Below, piece by piece: positions 31,901-43,604 of a stretch of DNA of 64,000 nt. The notes under the pieces are model-generated. The model ran no database searches. It worked only from the letters and a program-made list of their open reading frames with translations, and was not told the origin of the DNA. The DNA is from Xenorhabdus miraniensis. Its GTDB lineage: Bacteria; Pseudomonadota; Gammaproteobacteria; Enterobacterales; Enterobacteriaceae. The position numbers and the translations under genes are program-made. Numbering within the stretch: the stretch's first letter is position 1; every line of letters begins with the position of its first letter. The stretch is taken from assembly GCF_002632615.1 (NCBI RefSeq), contig NZ_NITZ01000006.1, positions 1 through 64,000 on the forward strand, written 5' to 3'.

Positions 31901-32880
31901 GGTTTGGCTCCTCGCCCTGTTGCGCCTTCATCACGAATTTCTCCACCAGAGCCGGTTGCAGCACCAGGCCAGGGCGAAATTGCCGTCGGATGGTTATGGG
32001 TTTCGACTTTCATCAAGATATGAGCGTGCTCTTGGTGGTAATCATAGATACCCGTTGCGGGATCAGGGAAAAAGCGACCAATATGGGAACCTTCCATCAC
32101 AGCAGCGTTATCTTTATAAGCTGAGAGCACATGATCGGGTGTCTGTTCAAATGTATTTTTGATCATTTTGAACAGCGACTTGGGTTGAGCCTGACCATCA
32201 ATAACCCAATCTGCATTGAAAATTTTGTGGCGGCAGTGTTCAGAATTCGCCTGAGCAAACATATAGAGTTCAACATCCGTCGGGTTACGTTCCAACATCT
32301 GGAACGCTCTCACCAGATAATCAATTTCATCCGCAGCCAGAGCCAATCCCAGTTCAATATTTGCTGATTCCAGTGCTGTCCGTCCCAATTGCAAGACATC
32401 AATCTGTTTCAATGGCGAAGGTTTTTGTTGGGAAAACAGAGCATCAGCCTGTTCAAACTCCGTGAACACACTTTCCATCATGCGATCATGCAATAATGCT
32501 GACAGCGCTTGCTCCTGCTCAGCATTCATACCAGCACCCTGAATATAATAGGCAATTCCCCTTTCTAAACGGACAATCTGGTTTAGACCACAATTGTGGA
32601 CAATTTCTGTCGCTTTCGATGACCAAGGAGATATTGTTCCCGGCCTTGGTGTAACTAACAATAGTTGACCTTTCGGCTCATATTCAGCCAAAGAGGGACC
32701 ATATTTTAATAGCCGATTTAATTTTTCCCGTTCATCTGCTGTGATTGGAGCGCTAACATCTGCAAAATGCACATATTCTGCATAAATGTCTGTAACAGGA
32801 AGCCGCTGATCTTGGCACTGGGAAAGGAGCTTAGTAATACGAAACGCTGATAAAGCGGGCGAGCCACGCAGAATTTCCAT
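28993..32880 (-). CDS. purL: Phosphoribosylformylglycinamidine synthase
   Basis: The start at 32880 ([14 protein letters not shown]) gives 1295 residues, equal to E. coli PurL; the upstream six-residue extension is not expected. This large purine enzyme turns FGAR, glutamine and ATP into FGAM. It contains the linker and two AIRS-like synthetase halves, and a C-terminal class I glutaminase with the catalytic Cys in GVCNGCQMM and the His in PHPERVF. A PurR box lies upstream. Confidence 0.98.
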   Translation of the reverse strand: MEILRGSPALSAFRITKLLSQCQDQRLPVTDIYAEYVHFADVSAPITADEREKLNRLLKYGPSLAEYEPKGQLLLVTPRPGTISPWSSKATEIVHNCGLNQIVRLERGIAYYIQGAGMNAEQEQALSALLHDRMMESVFTEFEQADALFSQQKPSPLKQIDVLQLGRTALESANIELGLALAADEIDYLVRAFQMLERNPTDVELYMFAQANSEHCRHKIFNADWVIDGQAQPKSLFKMIKNTFEQTPDHVLSAYKDNAAVMEGSHIGRFFPDPATGIYDYHQEHAHILMKVETHNHPTAISPWPGAATGSGGEIRDEGATGRGAKPKAGLVGFSVSNLKIPGFEQPWEEDFGKPERIVSALDIMLEGPLGGAAFNNEFGRPALLGYFRTYEEKVHSHNGTELRGYHKPIMLAGGIGNICEEHVQKGDIPVGAKLIVLGGPSMNIGLGGGAASSMTSGQSDADLDFASVQRDNAEMERRCQEVIDNCWQRGEKNPILFIHDVGAGGLSNAMPELVSDGGRGGRFELRNILNDEPGMSPLQLWCNESQERYVLAVAPEQLALFEEICRRERAPYAVIGEATEERHLVLNDNHFNNQPIDMPLDVLLGKTPKMLKNVQVLKAQGQHLDRKGIDLAEAVKRVLHLPAVAEKTFLITIGDRSITGMVARDQMVGPWQIPVADCAVTTASLDSYYGEAMSMGERAPIALLDFAASARMAVGEALTNIASAYVQDLKRVKLSANWMSASGHAGEDAGLYAAVKAVGEELCPALGLTIPVGKDSMSMKTRWNQNGEEREITSPLSLVISAFARVEDVRRTVTPELSTEDDNALLLIDLGQGQNALGGTALAQVYRQLGDKTADVRSVEQLGGFFNAIQQLISEQKLLAYHDRSDGGLLVTLAEMAFAGHCGLHADISAFDEDILAALFSEELGAVIQIRETDREQVENLLADYGLNGCVHYLGKAQSGDDFIISSDNMEVYRQNRSTLRLWWAETTWQMQRLRDNPECADQEHRAKQDENDPGLNVKLSFDPAEDIAACYISKKVRPRVAILREQGVNSQVEMAAAFHRAGFEAVDVHMSDLLSGRITLDQFQTLVACGGFSYGDVLGAGEGWAKSILFNSRVRDDFANFFARPDTLALGVCNGCQMMSNLHELIPGTEHWPRFVRNRSERYEARFSLVEVMDSPSLFLKDMAGSRLPIAVAHGEGQVEFRNSLSLVELEKQQQVALRFVDNYGSVTENYPANPNGSVNGITSVTNLDGRVTVMMPHPERVFRTVSNSWHPEEWGEDSPWMRIFRNARKQLG

Positions 32881-32965
32881 AATAATAGGTTCTCTCATCT
32901 TAGAAGCAAAGCCTGACTGATGCCTCAGGGGAAACGTGGGACATTATAGAGGAATGTTCGCTCTG

Positions 32966-32981
32966 ACGAAACCGTTTGCGT
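32966..32981 (-). promoter_or_regulatory. PurR operator upstream of purL
   Basis: ACGAAACCGTTTGCGT matches the PurR consensus at 14 of 16 positions, 86 bases upstream of the purL start. purL is a classical PurR target. Confidence 0.82.
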
Positions 32982-33146
32982 GACCATTTATTAACCTAAC
33001 AATACACTTAATAAAGCCTCTAAATTAATTTAATAAAGTTGCACATCCCAGTTTTGTTGCGCAAAATTCTCGATTACTGGGAATTTGACCATGCTATTAT
33101 CTTACATTTCACACGGGGCCTAATCGCACTGGCGAGAGATAACTAT

Positions 33147-34727
33147 TTGAGTAATATAAAGATTAATTATTTTGTTATCGTTATTATCGCGCTCCTCTCT
33201 GCTGCCATCATTGGCCTAAACATCAATTGGCCCAATAAACAGCAGGAGCAGATAAACAAAATTCTGGCACGGGGAGAGCTTCGGGTTAGTACCATCACCT
33301 CCCCTCTGATTTCTCTTAACAATAAAAATGAACCCACGGGATTCGACTATGAACTAGCCAAACGGTTTGCTGATTATCTGGGTGTTAAACTTGTCATTAA
33401 ATTTCGTACCAACATTAACCAGCTTTTTGACGACTTAGAAAATGATAAAGCCGATTTTTTGGCTGCGGGTCTTATCTATAATAGAGATAGGCTGGATCAA
33501 ACACGCACGGGCCCTGCCTACGCATCAGTCTTACAACAGCTGGTTTATCGTAAGGGAACAACGCGCCCACGCTCGTTTAATGATTTAAAAGGCACTCTCA
33601 TCGTCACCGCTGGCTCAACCCATGTAAGCGAACTAAGAAAGTGGAAAGAGCAATCTTATCCTGATTTAACTTGGCAAGAGACGTCACACGAAAACACTCA
33701 GCAATTACTTGAACAAGTTTCCGAGGGGACAATCGACTATACCATCAGCGATTCAATCAGCTTAGCCCTGCAACAGCGTATTCATCCCAATTTAGCCGTT
33801 GCTTTTGATGTCAGTGAAGAACGTCCCCTGACTTGGTATTTAAAACGAAATGATGATTATAGTCTCTATTCAGCCATGCTTGATTTTTTCAGCATGTTGG
33901 CTGAAAACGGCATTATGTCGCGGCTGCAAGAAAAGTATTTCAGTCATGTCGGTTCGTTCGACTATTTCGATACCATTTCATTTATTCGCGCCATCAATAC
34001 AACATTACCGACATATCAGCCGATTTTTGAAAGATATGCCGGTTCACTTGATTGGCAATTAGTGGCATCTATTGCATGGCAAGAATCGCATTGGGACCCT
34101 CAGGCAACATCGCCCACTGGCGTCCGTGGCCTGATGATGCTTACTCGCCCGACAGCGGAATGGGCTGGCGTTCACGATCGGCTAGATCCGGAAGATAGTG
34201 TGAAAGGTGGAATGTCTTATTTGCACTATTTGATGGATCGGTTGCCAACAACTATTGCGGAAGATGAACGTATCTGGTTCGCCCTCGCCGCTTATAATAT
34301 GGGGTATGGGCATGTACTTGATGTCAGGAAATTAACTGCTGCACAAAAAGGTAATCCTGACAGTTGGTTGGATGTTAAAAAACGCCTGCCCCTGCTAAGC
34401 AAGAAAAAATACTATACCAATACAACGTATGGTTATGCTCGCGGCTATGAAGCTTATCGCTATGTGGAAAATATCCGGCGTTACTATTTGAGTCTGGAAG
34501 GGTATCTGCGGGCAAAAGCTAACCGTGAGAAAGCAGAGAGAGATGAAATTCCGGCGAATACAGCCACAATCAGCGAGCCTCAACCTGAAAATGGCAAAAC
34601 CGACAGTAATGATGCAGAAATTATAAAAACAGATAATGATAAAGCGGAAAACACTAAAGCTGAATCTCATGAAAAAACGCCGGAGGAAAAAACTCCGGCG
34701 CAATCTGGGAAAGTAGTCCAGCCATAA
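33147..34727 (+). CDS. mltF: Membrane-bound lytic murein transglycosylase F
   Basis: A TTG start at 33147 (SNIKINYF follows) is chosen because homology to E. coli MltF begins there and a GAGAG ribosome site lies about 6-8 bases upstream; an ATG 108 bases earlier adds unconserved sequence. Length is about 526 residues (E. coli 518). A hydrophobic signal anchor comes first, then a solute-binding-protein-like regulatory domain (about 45-265), then an SLT domain with catalytic Glu in AWQESHW. A Lys/Glu/Thr-rich tail of about 60 residues ends the protein. It cleaves peptidoglycan glycan strands. Confidence 0.93.
   Translation: MSNIKINYFVIVIIALLSAAIIGLNINWPNKQQEQINKILARGELRVSTITSPLISLNNKNEPTGFDYELAKRFADYLGVKLVIKFRTNINQLFDDLENDKADFLAAGLIYNRDRLDQTRTGPAYASVLQQLVYRKGTTRPRSFNDLKGTLIVTAGSTHVSELRKWKEQSYPDLTWQETSHENTQQLLEQVSEGTIDYTISDSISLALQQRIHPNLAVAFDVSEERPLTWYLKRNDDYSLYSAMLDFFSMLAENGIMSRLQEKYFSHVGSFDYFDTISFIRAINTTLPTYQPIFERYAGSLDWQLVASIAWQESHWDPQATSPTGVRGLMMLTRPTAEWAGVHDRLDPEDSVKGGMSYLHYLMDRLPTTIAEDERIWFALAAYNMGYGHVLDVRKLTAAQKGNPDSWLDVKKRLPLLSKKKYYTNTTYGYARGYEAYRYVENIRRYYLSLEGYLRAKANREKAERDEIPANTATISEPQPENGKTDSNDAEIIKTDNDKAENTKAESHEKTPEEKTPAQSGKVVQP
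34671..34700 (-). terminator. Terminator of tadA lying inside the 3' end of mltF
   Basis: On the reverse strand CGCCGGAG-loop-CTCCGGCG is followed by six T residues. The hairpin is encoded within the last 17 codons of mltF, so the convergent genes share this DNA. Confidence 0.82.
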
Positions 34728-34748
34728 CAGCTCTTCAATCATCACTGA

Positions 34749-35291
<543 letters not shown>

Positions 35292-35344
35292 TTATGAAAA
35301 TCCCGCTCATTATAGCGGGTCATCATCAATATTGTTTACTCATC

Positions 35345-35998
35345 TCAATTTGCTGATTCAATATGAATTTCATCCAGAAAAGCATCAAGAAATAGTTTCA
35401 TGCGTGCTGTCCTTTCACTGCCCATTTTTCTGCCCGATGCAGTCTGAAATCCGGCCTCTATTTTAAGTAACTTGGTATAAAAATGATCGATAGTATAAGC
35501 CGTGTCATTATATTCCCGGTGCTTTGCCAAAGGATCATGGAAATCATACAGTGAAGATCCCATACGACCTGCAATATAAAAACAGCGCCCAATACCAACC
35601 ATACCAACGGAATCCAGCCGATCCGCATCCTGCACAATTTTGGCTTCCAATGTTTTGGGCGTTAACCCTGCTGAATAACTATGTGCTTCAATAGCATGGC
35701 TGACGGCTGTAATATCCTCTTCATTCCACCCCAACTCTTTCAATATTAATGCTGCTTTTTCTGCTGCCATGCGTGAAGCAAGGTGTCGGTTTGGGGCATT
35801 TTTTTCAACATTCACACAATCGTGTAATAACACAGCAGCAAACACTAACCGCAAATCACCAGATTCCGCTTCACAAATTTGCTTCGCATTTCTCCATACC
35901 CGATAAAGATGGGCAACATCATGAGCACCATCATCACCTTCTATTGCTATAGGTAAAAGTTGCTGAGCTAAATTTTCAAATGGTGAAAAAAGTAACAT
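35345..35998 (-). CDS. HD-domain phosphohydrolase (YedJ-like)
   Basis: The ATG at 35998 (MLLFSPFENL) is preferred over a TTG two codons upstream because GAGAGG sits 9 bases before it. The protein is about 217 residues. HD superfamily residues are present: HDVAHLYRV, LHDCV and DADRLDSVG. Similar proteins such as YedJ are metal-dependent phosphohydrolases with unclear substrate. It is not part of the core E. coli gene order here and opens an accessory block between tadA and yfhL. Confidence 0.85.
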   Translation of the reverse strand: MLLFSPFENLAQQLLPIAIEGDDGAHDVAHLYRVWRNAKQICEAESGDLRLVFAAVLLHDCVNVEKNAPNRHLASRMAAEKAALILKELGWNEEDITAVSHAIEAHSYSAGLTPKTLEAKIVQDADRLDSVGMVGIGRCFYIAGRMGSSLYDFHDPLAKHREYNDTAYTIDHFYTKLLKIEAGFQTASGRKMGSERTARMKLFLDAFLDEIHIESAN

Positions 35999-36168
35999 GA
36001 TCAAAACCTCTCAATGAATGGAAGTATCATTTAAGCAAAAGAAACAATAACATTTCATCTGTATTCAGTAGGCTCATCTATAAACAAAACTTGCTTATTA
36101 AACGAGCTTTTTTTAACATCCTGATATTGGTTATTAAGATCCATTATTTCCCCAAAGGATAAATATCC

Positions 36169-36567
36169 ATGCTGACAGGATTTAATCACCTGACACTTGC
36201 CACATCAAACCTTGAACGCAGCCTGGATTTCTACATTAATCAGCTTGGTTTTACGCCACATGTACGTTGGCAAAATGGCGCTTACCTAATCCTTAAAGAA
36301 CTGTGGCTCTGCCTTTCTTGTGATGAGGCCAAACCTGCAAGGGATTATACCCACATCGCCTTTAGCATTTCGGCTAGTGATTTTCCTGCTTTCAAAGAGA
36401 AAATACTGGCTGCGGGTATACAACAATGGAAAGAGAATCGCAGTGAAGGAGAATCCATTTATCTGCTTGATCCCGATGGGCATCAGCTTGAAATCCACGT
36501 TGGTTCACTTGCAAGCCGCCTTGATGCCTTAAGGAAAATGCCTTACAAGGGATTGGAGTGGTATTAA
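36169..36567 (+). CDS. fosA: FosA-type glutathione transferase (fosfomycin-inactivating family)
   Basis: This 132-residue VOC-fold protein is close to chromosomal FosA proteins. Mn ligands His7, His62 and Glu108 are present, as are Thr9, the RSEG-S potassium-loop residues (Arg91, Ser92, Ser96, Tyr98) and Arg117. The family adds glutathione to fosfomycin. Such genes are common and intrinsic in some Enterobacterales, so resistance in practice cannot be inferred from sequence. Its stop codon touches that of the convergent alkA. Confidence 0.9.
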   Translation: MLTGFNHLTLATSNLERSLDFYINQLGFTPHVRWQNGAYLILKELWLCLSCDEAKPARDYTHIAFSISASDFPAFKEKILAAGIQQWKENRSEGESIYLLDPDGHQLEIHVGSLASRLDALRKMPYKGLEWY

Positions 36568-37500
36568 TTAATACCCACTACTGGACTGTTGTCGCCATAA
36601 ATGTGCACCTACCAGAGCCTTCCAAGGAGAAAAGCCTGCCAGCCATTCTTCTGCCTGAGCAGCGCCCACTTTATCTTCTTGCTTAAGCAAATATTGGAGA
36701 TTACGCCTTACCGCAACATCACCATGCAGTGAACCATTCAGATAATTAAGTCCCCGCAGCAAAGCATAATTAACTGTCCACATGCCAATGCCTTTGATGG
36801 AAAGTAAATTATCCGTCAGACAGTTGATTGCATTTTCCCCCTCTGGAATATTCAACGCTAACGCGCCAGAATCGATAAGCCGACAAACATTCAGCAAGGC
36901 ATTGGCTTTACCTACGGAAAAACCACATTGACGCAGATCCTGTTCAGAACACTGAATGACCTGTTTATGAGTCGGATGGCACAATAATCCTGAAGAATGC
37001 TGGATGCCGATTGCCTGAATAAAACGCCGCCGAATAGAAATTGCTGCACTTACGCTGATCTGTTGGCCAATGATTGCCCAACTTAGTGCTTCAAAAGGCG
37101 TGGCTGACTGATAAATGCGTAAACCTGTTTGTCTGGTAACCAAATCGCCAATAACAGGATGATCCTGATATAGGGATTCAAACAATTCGACCGGTTGCTT
37201 CAACCCTAACATGTGTGAAGCCAGCGCAGATAATGCTTCATCTGAACAAAGATCCTCACCACCATCAATATCAAGCTGTATACGTGCTTTATTCTTTTCA
37301 AGGGATATTGTCAGGAGAGCCGGGGTTTCCTGCCAGACCATTCCTTTTTTAATTTTATTCTGTTGCACGATTTCAGAAACTTCCATTTCATCTCTTTGAT
37401 GAAAAGCCAAAAAATCCTTCGTGTGATAATTAGTTGGTAATACTATTTCTATAAAATCGTTTTCTATAAAACCGTTTTCTATAAAATCGCCTGCCTTCAT
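36568..37500 (-). CDS. alkA: DNA-3-methyladenine glycosylase II family (AlkA-like)
   Basis: 310 residues with an HhH-GPD domain: the helix-hairpin-helix IKGIGMWT and the catalytic Asp in LHGDVAVRR. An N-terminal region resembling AlkA_N precedes it. It should excise alkylated bases. The first 20 residues contain three near-identical pentapeptides (FIENG, FIEND, FIEIV) encoded by a 15-bp tandem repeat at about 37448-37492. It has no Ada-type transcription-factor domain. Confidence 0.85.
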   Translation of the reverse strand: MKAGDFIENGFIENDFIEIVLPTNYHTKDFLAFHQRDEMEVSEIVQQNKIKKGMVWQETPALLTISLEKNKARIQLDIDGGEDLCSDEALSALASHMLGLKQPVELFESLYQDHPVIGDLVTRQTGLRIYQSATPFEALSWAIIGQQISVSAAISIRRRFIQAIGIQHSSGLLCHPTHKQVIQCSEQDLRQCGFSVGKANALLNVCRLIDSGALALNIPEGENAINCLTDNLLSIKGIGMWTVNYALLRGLNYLNGSLHGDVAVRRNLQYLLKQEDKVGAAQAEEWLAGFSPWKALVGAHLWRQQSSSGY

Positions 37501-37585
37501 TAAAAAAACTCCGGAACATACATGATTGAGATAATTATGTAACAGGCTTCAAGTTACAATGCAATGGCAAATTTACAAACCCAAA

Positions 37586-38230
37586 CTACAAAATATCATC
37601 AATTTTATATTGAGTTAATTCATCATTAAGTTCTTTAATTTGATTTTTTGATGGACTTAATACCAACAGGTAAATACCAATACCCATAAATAAAATCATG
37701 CTTAAAATGACCAAGAGAAAATCGAAAACCCCTCCTATTGTATTAGTAAAAACATCAACCCTTAATAAAAACGCAATCAATACAACAAATGCCAATGTAA
37801 AAAAGTAAATAGAAAATATCTTTTCAAACCAATAAGTAACATAATAAAATGGCTTAACTTTCACTTGAACCACACCAGAATCTAACATAGCATATGCCTT
37901 CAGCTTTTTCAGGTTAGCTATACATTCAACACTTAACCCACCTTGTTTTAGCTTGATGAATATTTTTCTGAATCTGTCAGATTTAATTTTTGTAGTATCA
38001 AACATTATCTCAGATGCAATCGCATATTTAAGATAATTCTTGTCACCTTCATCCAAGTAATTATTATACTGATTCAAATATTTAATGTACTTTATCGCTT
38101 TCCGTTCTCTGAACACACATATGTCTGTATAAAGCTTCTTTAATACAGATAAAATAATACCAATAAAAGTACCAATAGATCCCAAGACCTTCACGATGTC
38201 ATCACCGTGTTTTACGATGTATTCAATCAT
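37586..38230 (-). CDS. Orphan inner-membrane protein, function unknown
   Basis: I do not recognise this 214-residue protein. One hydrophobic segment lies near the N-terminus (about 13-31). A basic, Tyr/Lys-rich cytosolic-looking middle (32-125) follows, then two further membrane segments (about 139-158 and 167-191), and a charged tail. Codon and base use are clearly more AT-rich than the neighbours, suggesting acquisition by transfer. It is flanked by alkA and yfhL, an insertion point relative to E. coli. A GAG ribosome site precedes the ATG. Confidence 0.75.
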   Translation of the reverse strand: MIEYIVKHGDDIVKVLGSIGTFIGIILSVLKKLYTDICVFRERKAIKYIKYLNQYNNYLDEGDKNYLKYAIASEIMFDTTKIKSDRFRKIFIKLKQGGLSVECIANLKKLKAYAMLDSGVVQVKVKPFYYVTYWFEKIFSIYFFTLAFVVLIAFLLRVDVFTNTIGGVFDFLLVILSMILFMGIGIYLLVLSPSKNQIKELNDELTQYKIDDIL

Positions 38231-38889
<659 letters not shown>

Positions 38890-38891
38890 AT

Positions 38892-39272
38892 TTAACTTTC
38901 CAATATGACTGTCGCACAAGCATAACGACGTTCATCTGCTAGTGTGACATGAATAGATCTGACATTCAGTTTATTAGCCAGCACATTAGCCTCTCTATGA
39001 AGTTTTAATGTGGGTTTTCCCAGTGGATCATTGATAACTTCAAATTGATTAAAGGCCAAGCCATTGCGGATACCCGTTCCAAGTGCTTTGGCTGCCGCTT
39101 CCTTGACTGCAAACCGTTTTGCAAGGAAGCGGACAGGCTGATTATGCTGTTGATATTGTTGCCATTCCCCATCGCTCAGAATACGCCTTGCCAGACGTTC
39201 ACCGGAACGCCCGATAATTTCCTCAATACGGGATATTTCAACAATATCTGTGCCTAATCCAATAATGCCCAT
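38892..39272 (-). CDS. acpS: Holo-[acyl-carrier-protein] synthase
   Basis: 126 residues (E. coli AcpS 126). It transfers 4'-phosphopantetheine from CoA to ACP. Motifs: [14 protein letters not shown] with Mg-binding Asp, and [16 protein letters not shown] with the conserved Glu. Its start overlaps the pdxJ stop (TAATG), so translation is coupled. Confidence 0.97.
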   Translation of the reverse strand: MGIIGLGTDIVEISRIEEIIGRSGERLARRILSDGEWQQYQQHNQPVRFLAKRFAVKEAAAKALGTGIRNGLAFNQFEVINDPLGKPTLKLHREANVLANKLNVRSIHVTLADERRYACATVILES

Positions 39273-40003
39273 TAACGACGTGCTTCTCTCAATAAAGTTT
39301 TCATATCCGCAACTGCAGCAGTCAGGCCACTAAATACAGCACGGCCAATAATGGCATGTCCGATATTCAGTTCATAAATTTCAGGCAGGGCAGCAATACG
39401 CTGTACATTATGATAGGTCAGACCGTGACCAGCATTGACTTTAATGCCTTTTCCAGCCGCGTAAGTTGCCGCTTCTTTGATACGCTGGAACTCTTTTTCC
39501 TGCTGTATCTCGTCTTCCGCATCTGCATACGCACCAGTGTGAATCTCAATAAATGGCGCTCCAACTTCAACAGCAGCATCAATTTGCTGGTGATCCGCAT
39601 CGATAAACAGAGATACCAGAATACCCGCTTCCGATAGAGTCTTGACAGCCTCAGCAATATGTTCTTTTTGCCCACACACATCCAATCCCCCTTCTGTCGT
39701 GACTTCCTGACGCTTTTCAGGAACTAAACAACAGAAAGCAGGTTTGATGCGAGTGGCAATACCAACCATTTCATCCGTTACAGCCATCTCGAGATTCATG
39801 CGAGTTTGAATCGTGCTTTCTAATAGTTGAACATCTCTGTCAGTAATGTGGCGACGGTCTTCACGCAGATGAACCGTTATACCATCAGCTCCCGCCTGTT
39901 CCGCTACAAATGCAGCCTGAACGGGATCAGGATATTGTGTCCCACGGGCATTACGTAAGGTTGCAATATGATCAATGTTGATACCTAACAATACCTCAGC
40001 CAT
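39272..40003 (-). CDS. pdxJ: Pyridoxine 5'-phosphate synthase
   Basis: The start at 40003 ([21 protein letters not shown]) gives 243 residues, equal to E. coli PdxJ. This TIM-barrel enzyme closes the pyridoxine ring from 1-deoxyxylulose phosphate and amino-acetone phosphate. Conserved His in NIDHIAT and Glu/His of VTTEGGLDV and [10 protein letters not shown] are present. It lies between recO and acpS. Confidence 0.97.
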   Translation of the reverse strand: MAEVLLGINIDHIATLRNARGTQYPDPVQAAFVAEQAGADGITVHLREDRRHITDRDVQLLESTIQTRMNLEMAVTDEMVGIATRIKPAFCCLVPEKRQEVTTEGGLDVCGQKEHIAEAVKTLSEAGILVSLFIDADHQQIDAAVEVGAPFIEIHTGAYADAEDEIQQEKEFQRIKEAATYAAGKGIKVNAGHGLTYHNVQRIAALPEIYELNIGHAIIGRAVFSGLTAAVADMKTLLREARR

Positions 40004-40071
40004 TTTTAGCTCCTGCAATAATATAAAATTCAGTAAAGTCTACACGTTTCATTATGAAGAAGTGACTTACC

Positions 40072-40809
40072 TCAATTTTCATTTTTCTTGTTGGGATTAT
40101 CAGTTTTTTTACGTACAAATTGGCGAAACAATTCACGACTTTTTAGCGGTTTTCCACCCAAATAAGGCTTCAATGCAATGCGAGTGAAGCGCTTAGCAGC
40201 TTTCAACGTCGCACCATCAGGAAATTCACCCACTGCCAGTGCCTTTAGTTCATAACCAGTAAAACTGTAGTGATCAAGAACCAAACTGGCAATAAATCCT
40301 TTTTCTTCACGATAACGATAAGTCATTTCATCCGCGACAGGCTCACCACTGCCTGCACAGTGAAGATAATCTACGCCGTATCCCATATTGGTCAGTAACG
40401 CTAACTCAAAACGGCGCAAAGCATATTCCGGCGTGTATTCACTCGCCGCGAGCACTTGTAAGCATTGGAGATAATCGAAAAAAAGTGCGGGATATGCCAT
40501 TCCTTGCTCAAGAACTCTGGATAAGAGTTCATTCACGTACAATCCACTGTAAAGTACGCTCCCCGTTAAGGGAAGAGCCAATGAGATAGGTTCGGCATCT
40601 CGTAATGTTTTGATTTCCCCCCGCCCGCTCCAGCGAATGAGCAGCGGGGTGAAAGGTTGCAAGCAACCTTTTAGATGAGAGCGACGGCTGCGGGCGCCTT
40701 TCGCTAAAACACGTACCCGCCCTTCATTTTCAGTAAAGAAATCCAGTAATAAACTGGTTTCACTGTAAGGGCGTCCATGAAGCACAAAAGCTCTCTGCCA
40801 GCCGTCCAC
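40072..40809 (-). CDS. recO: DNA repair protein RecO
   Basis: 245 residues from a GTG start ([20 protein letters not shown] follows). The N-terminal OB fold and helical C-terminal domain fit RecO, which loads RecA on SSB-coated DNA together with RecR. It lies 9 bases behind era in the usual order. Confidence 0.96.
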   Translation of the reverse strand: MDGWQRAFVLHGRPYSETSLLLDFFTENEGRVRVLAKGARSRRSHLKGCLQPFTPLLIRWSGRGEIKTLRDAEPISLALPLTGSVLYSGLYVNELLSRVLEQGMAYPALFFDYLQCLQVLAASEYTPEYALRRFELALLTNMGYGVDYLHCAGSGEPVADEMTYRYREEKGFIASLVLDHYSFTGYELKALAVGEFPDGATLKAAKRFTRIALKPYLGGKPLKSRELFRQFVRKKTDNPNKKNEN

Positions 40810-40818
40810 AAATCAGCC

Positions 40819-41724
40819 TTATAAGTCGTCGATGTAACCGAGGCTACGCAGCGCTCGTTCATCATCAGCCCAACCCGCTTTTACTTTTACCCACAGTTCC
40901 AGATGGACTTTGACATCAAACAGCCTTTCCATATCTTGACGGGCTTCTGTACCAATCGTCTTGATTTTGCTGCCTTTATTACCAATCACCATTTTCTTCT
41001 GGCCGTCACGCTCTACCAGAATCAAACCGTGGATCGTATATCCTCCACGTTCATTGACAACAAATTGTTCAATTTCCACTGTCACGGAATACGGCAGCTC
41101 ATCCCCCAAGAAACGCATCAGCTTTTCACGGATGATTTCTGAGGCCATAAAACGCTGTGAACGATCGGTAATATAATCTTCAGGAAAATGGTGCTCAGCC
41201 TGTGGTATATGATCGCGTACAATTTTGGCAATAGTATCAACATTCATGCCTTTTTCTGCGCTGATCGGCACAACATCAATGAAATTCATCTGTTGGCTAA
41301 GAAAACCGATATGTGGCAGGAGAATGGTTTTGTCTGTCACATTGTCCACTTTATTAATGGCAAGCAGGACAGGACAACGCAAGTGACGCAACTTATTCAC
41401 CACCATTTCATCATCCGGTGTCCAGTGTGTACCTTCCACAACAAAGATAACCAGTTCTACATCACCAATAGAGCTGCTCGCCGCACGGTTCATCAAACGG
41501 TTGATCGCACGTTTTTCTTCAATATGAAGGCCCGGCGTATCAACATAGATGGTTTGGTAAGCCCCTTCCGTATGAATTCCCATGATGCGATGACGCGTCG
41601 TTTGGGGTTTACGAGAGGTAATGGATACTTTTTGACCCAATAACTGATTCAATAAAGTCGATTTACCGACGTTGGGTCGCCCGACTATTGCAACAAATCC
41701 GCAATAGTTTTTTTCTTCGCTCAT
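40819..41724 (-). CDS. era: GTPase Era, 30S assembly factor
   Basis: 301 residues, equal to E. coli Era. G motifs: GRPNVGKST (G1), DTPG (G3), NKVD (G4). A C-terminal KH domain ([13 protein letters not shown]) binds the 3' end of 16S rRNA. Its start overlaps the rnc stop by 4 bases, showing translational coupling. Confidence 0.98.
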   Translation of the reverse strand: MSEEKNYCGFVAIVGRPNVGKSTLLNQLLGQKVSITSRKPQTTRHRIMGIHTEGAYQTIYVDTPGLHIEEKRAINRLMNRAASSSIGDVELVIFVVEGTHWTPDDEMVVNKLRHLRCPVLLAINKVDNVTDKTILLPHIGFLSQQMNFIDVVPISAEKGMNVDTIAKIVRDHIPQAEHHFPEDYITDRSQRFMASEIIREKLMRFLGDELPYSVTVEIEQFVVNERGGYTIHGLILVERDGQKKMVIGNKGSKIKTIGTEARQDMERLFDVKVHLELWVKVKAGWADDERALRSLGYIDDL

Positions 41725-42401
41725 TCAAGCTCCAGTTGTTTTAATGCTTGTTCCGCAGCCGCCTGTTCTGCCTTGCGACGACTGGAACCTACTCCTCTGA
41801 CAGGTTGTTCAAATCCACTGACCTGACAGTGAATTGTAAATTCCTGATCGTGTGCTTCCCCACGAACTTGAACAACCAGATATGTAGGCAACGGCAAATG
41901 ACGCCCTTGCAGATATTCCTGTAAACGTGTTTTAGGGTCTTTTTGCTTGTCGCCCGGGCTGATTTCATTCAAGCGAGCTTCATACCAACTCAAAATAATC
42001 TTTTCAATTGTCTGAATATCACTATCAAGAAAAATAGCCCCAATTAATGCTTCAATACTATCCGCTAAAATGGACTCGCGACGGTGTCCCCCGCTTTTTA
42101 ACTCACCTGGCCCCAGACGTAGGCATTCACCTAATTCAAATTCTCTGGCCAGTTCTGCCAACGTATTGCCACGCACTAATGTTGCCCGCATACGACTCAT
42201 GTCCCCTTCATCAACACGGGGAAAACGATGGTAAAGCGCATTAGCAATGACAAAACTCAGGATCGAGTCGCCAAGAAATTCCAGACGTTCATTATGCTTA
42301 CTGCTGGCACTGCGGTGAGTCAAGGCTTGAAGCAACAAATCGTGCTGTGTAAAGTTATATCCTAGCTTACGTTGTAATCGGTTCGTTATTATGGAGTTCA
42401 T
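41721..42401 (-). CDS. rnc: Ribonuclease III
   Basis: 226 residues, equal to E. coli RNase III. The signature [11 protein letters not shown] carries catalytic acidic residues, and a C-terminal dsRNA-binding domain follows (about 155-224). It processes rRNA precursors and structured mRNAs. In E. coli it cleaves its own leader; the 210-base gap to lepB is GC-rich and could hold a similar hairpin, which I did not resolve. Confidence 0.98.
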   Translation of the reverse strand: MNSIITNRLQRKLGYNFTQHDLLLQALTHRSASSKHNERLEFLGDSILSFVIANALYHRFPRVDEGDMSRMRATLVRGNTLAELAREFELGECLRLGPGELKSGGHRRESILADSIEALIGAIFLDSDIQTIEKIILSWYEARLNEISPGDKQKDPKTRLQEYLQGRHLPLPTYLVVQVRGEAHDQEFTIHCQVSGFEQPVRGVGSSRRKAEQAAAEQALKQLELE

Positions 42402-42612
42402 GTGCTACCAATTCAGTTAGAATTCATCAAATAAAAGCACACGCAACAGACCTGTGCGGCCGATATCTCTAAAGATTAATATGGAGGCCTTACAAAACTG
42501 TTGCGTTTGCACTGGCTCCCTAAGATGTCCATCATCATAAGGAACCAGTCATCTCGTTTGAAAGAATATTCTACACTGTGAGATAAATTAATGCTGCGCT
42601 AATATATAAATA

Positions 42613-43584
42613 TTAGTGAATTCCACCAATTCGGTTCAAACGTACACCCGTAGGCCACTCACCTTCCTGTTTTTCAAAACTCATCCAGATGGCGGTTGCA
42701 CGGCCTACCAGATTTTTCTCCGGTACGAATCCCCACTCCCGGCTGTCTGCGCTATTGTCACGGTTATCACCCATCGCGAAATATTGGCCTTCAGGAACAA
42801 TCCAAACACCAGGTGGCAAACCTGCCTGGCGATAATGAGGTATAGACTGCGCCGGAGGAATGGTCAAAATATGGTGTGACACATTACCTAAGCTTTCAAT
42901 CCGTTCCCCTTGGCGGAGTGTATATGGCCCCAATACTTCATCAAGTGGTACTTGATAAACACCACTTACACGGACCCCTTCAGGGGTTACATCTTCTTTG
43001 ATAGTCCATTCACTTGGAAACACGTCCCGGTAAGTGACAGGTAAAGTTCCCTTGCATACAGCATTCCAACCACAACCCGGATAAACCTGAAGCTCTTTTT
43101 TGACATAATCGTAAACAATCCGATCTCCGGGTAAGCCAACGATTCGTTTCACAAAATCAATGCTTGGATTAACTGGATATTTAAAAACAGCGATATCTCC
43201 ACGCTTAGGCTCACCCGTTTTAATCAAGGTTGTTTGTGTAATCGGATCTTTCAGACCATAGGCAAATTTTTCAACCAGAATGAAATCCCCGATCAACAAT
43301 GTTGGCATCATTGAACCAGAAGGGATTTGAAAAGGTTCATACACAAAAGAACGCAGCACCAAAACAATGGCTAACACCGGAAAGACAGATGCAAATGTAT
43401 CAACCCATGAAGGTTTATTAATTTCCTTAGCCAAAGATTCCTGAGCTTCTGTACCTGCCGCCTGTTCCTGAATGAGAGCAAGTTTTTTCTTGCGTTCAGG
43501 AGCTAATTTAAACCGATCTATACACCAAAAAATACCGGTGATTAACGTTGCTAGCGTTAAGATCAAGGCAAAAGTGTTAGCCAT
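42613..43584 (-). CDS. lepB: Signal peptidase I
   Basis: 323 residues (E. coli 324). The N-terminal membrane segment and a second one near residue 65-80 precede the catalytic domain. The nucleophile Ser lies in SGSMMPTL and the general-base Lys in KRIVGLPGD; the MGDNRDNSADSR box is present. It cleaves signal peptides from exported proteins. It lies 20 bases behind lepA. Confidence 0.98.
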   Translation of the reverse strand: MANTFALILTLATLITGIFWCIDRFKLAPERKKKLALIQEQAAGTEAQESLAKEINKPSWVDTFASVFPVLAIVLVLRSFVYEPFQIPSGSMMPTLLIGDFILVEKFAYGLKDPITQTTLIKTGEPKRGDIAVFKYPVNPSIDFVKRIVGLPGDRIVYDYVKKELQVYPGCGWNAVCKGTLPVTYRDVFPSEWTIKEDVTPEGVRVSGVYQVPLDEVLGPYTLRQGERIESLGNVSHHILTIPPAQSIPHYRQAGLPPGVWIVPEGQYFAMGDNRDNSADSREWGFVPEKNLVGRATAIWMSFEKQEGEWPTGVRLNRIGGIH

Positions 43585-43604
43585 TTAAACTCCTTACGAC
43601 CTCG

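Noticed and set aside
33039..33146. ATG at 33039 as the mltF start
   Set aside because: It adds 36 residues not seen in MltF; the TTG at 33147 has a better-placed ribosome site and begins where homology begins.
42402..42612. Possible small RNA or RNase III site between rnc and lepB
   Set aside because: I could not find a stable, well-formed hairpin by eye; folding software would be needed to support it.
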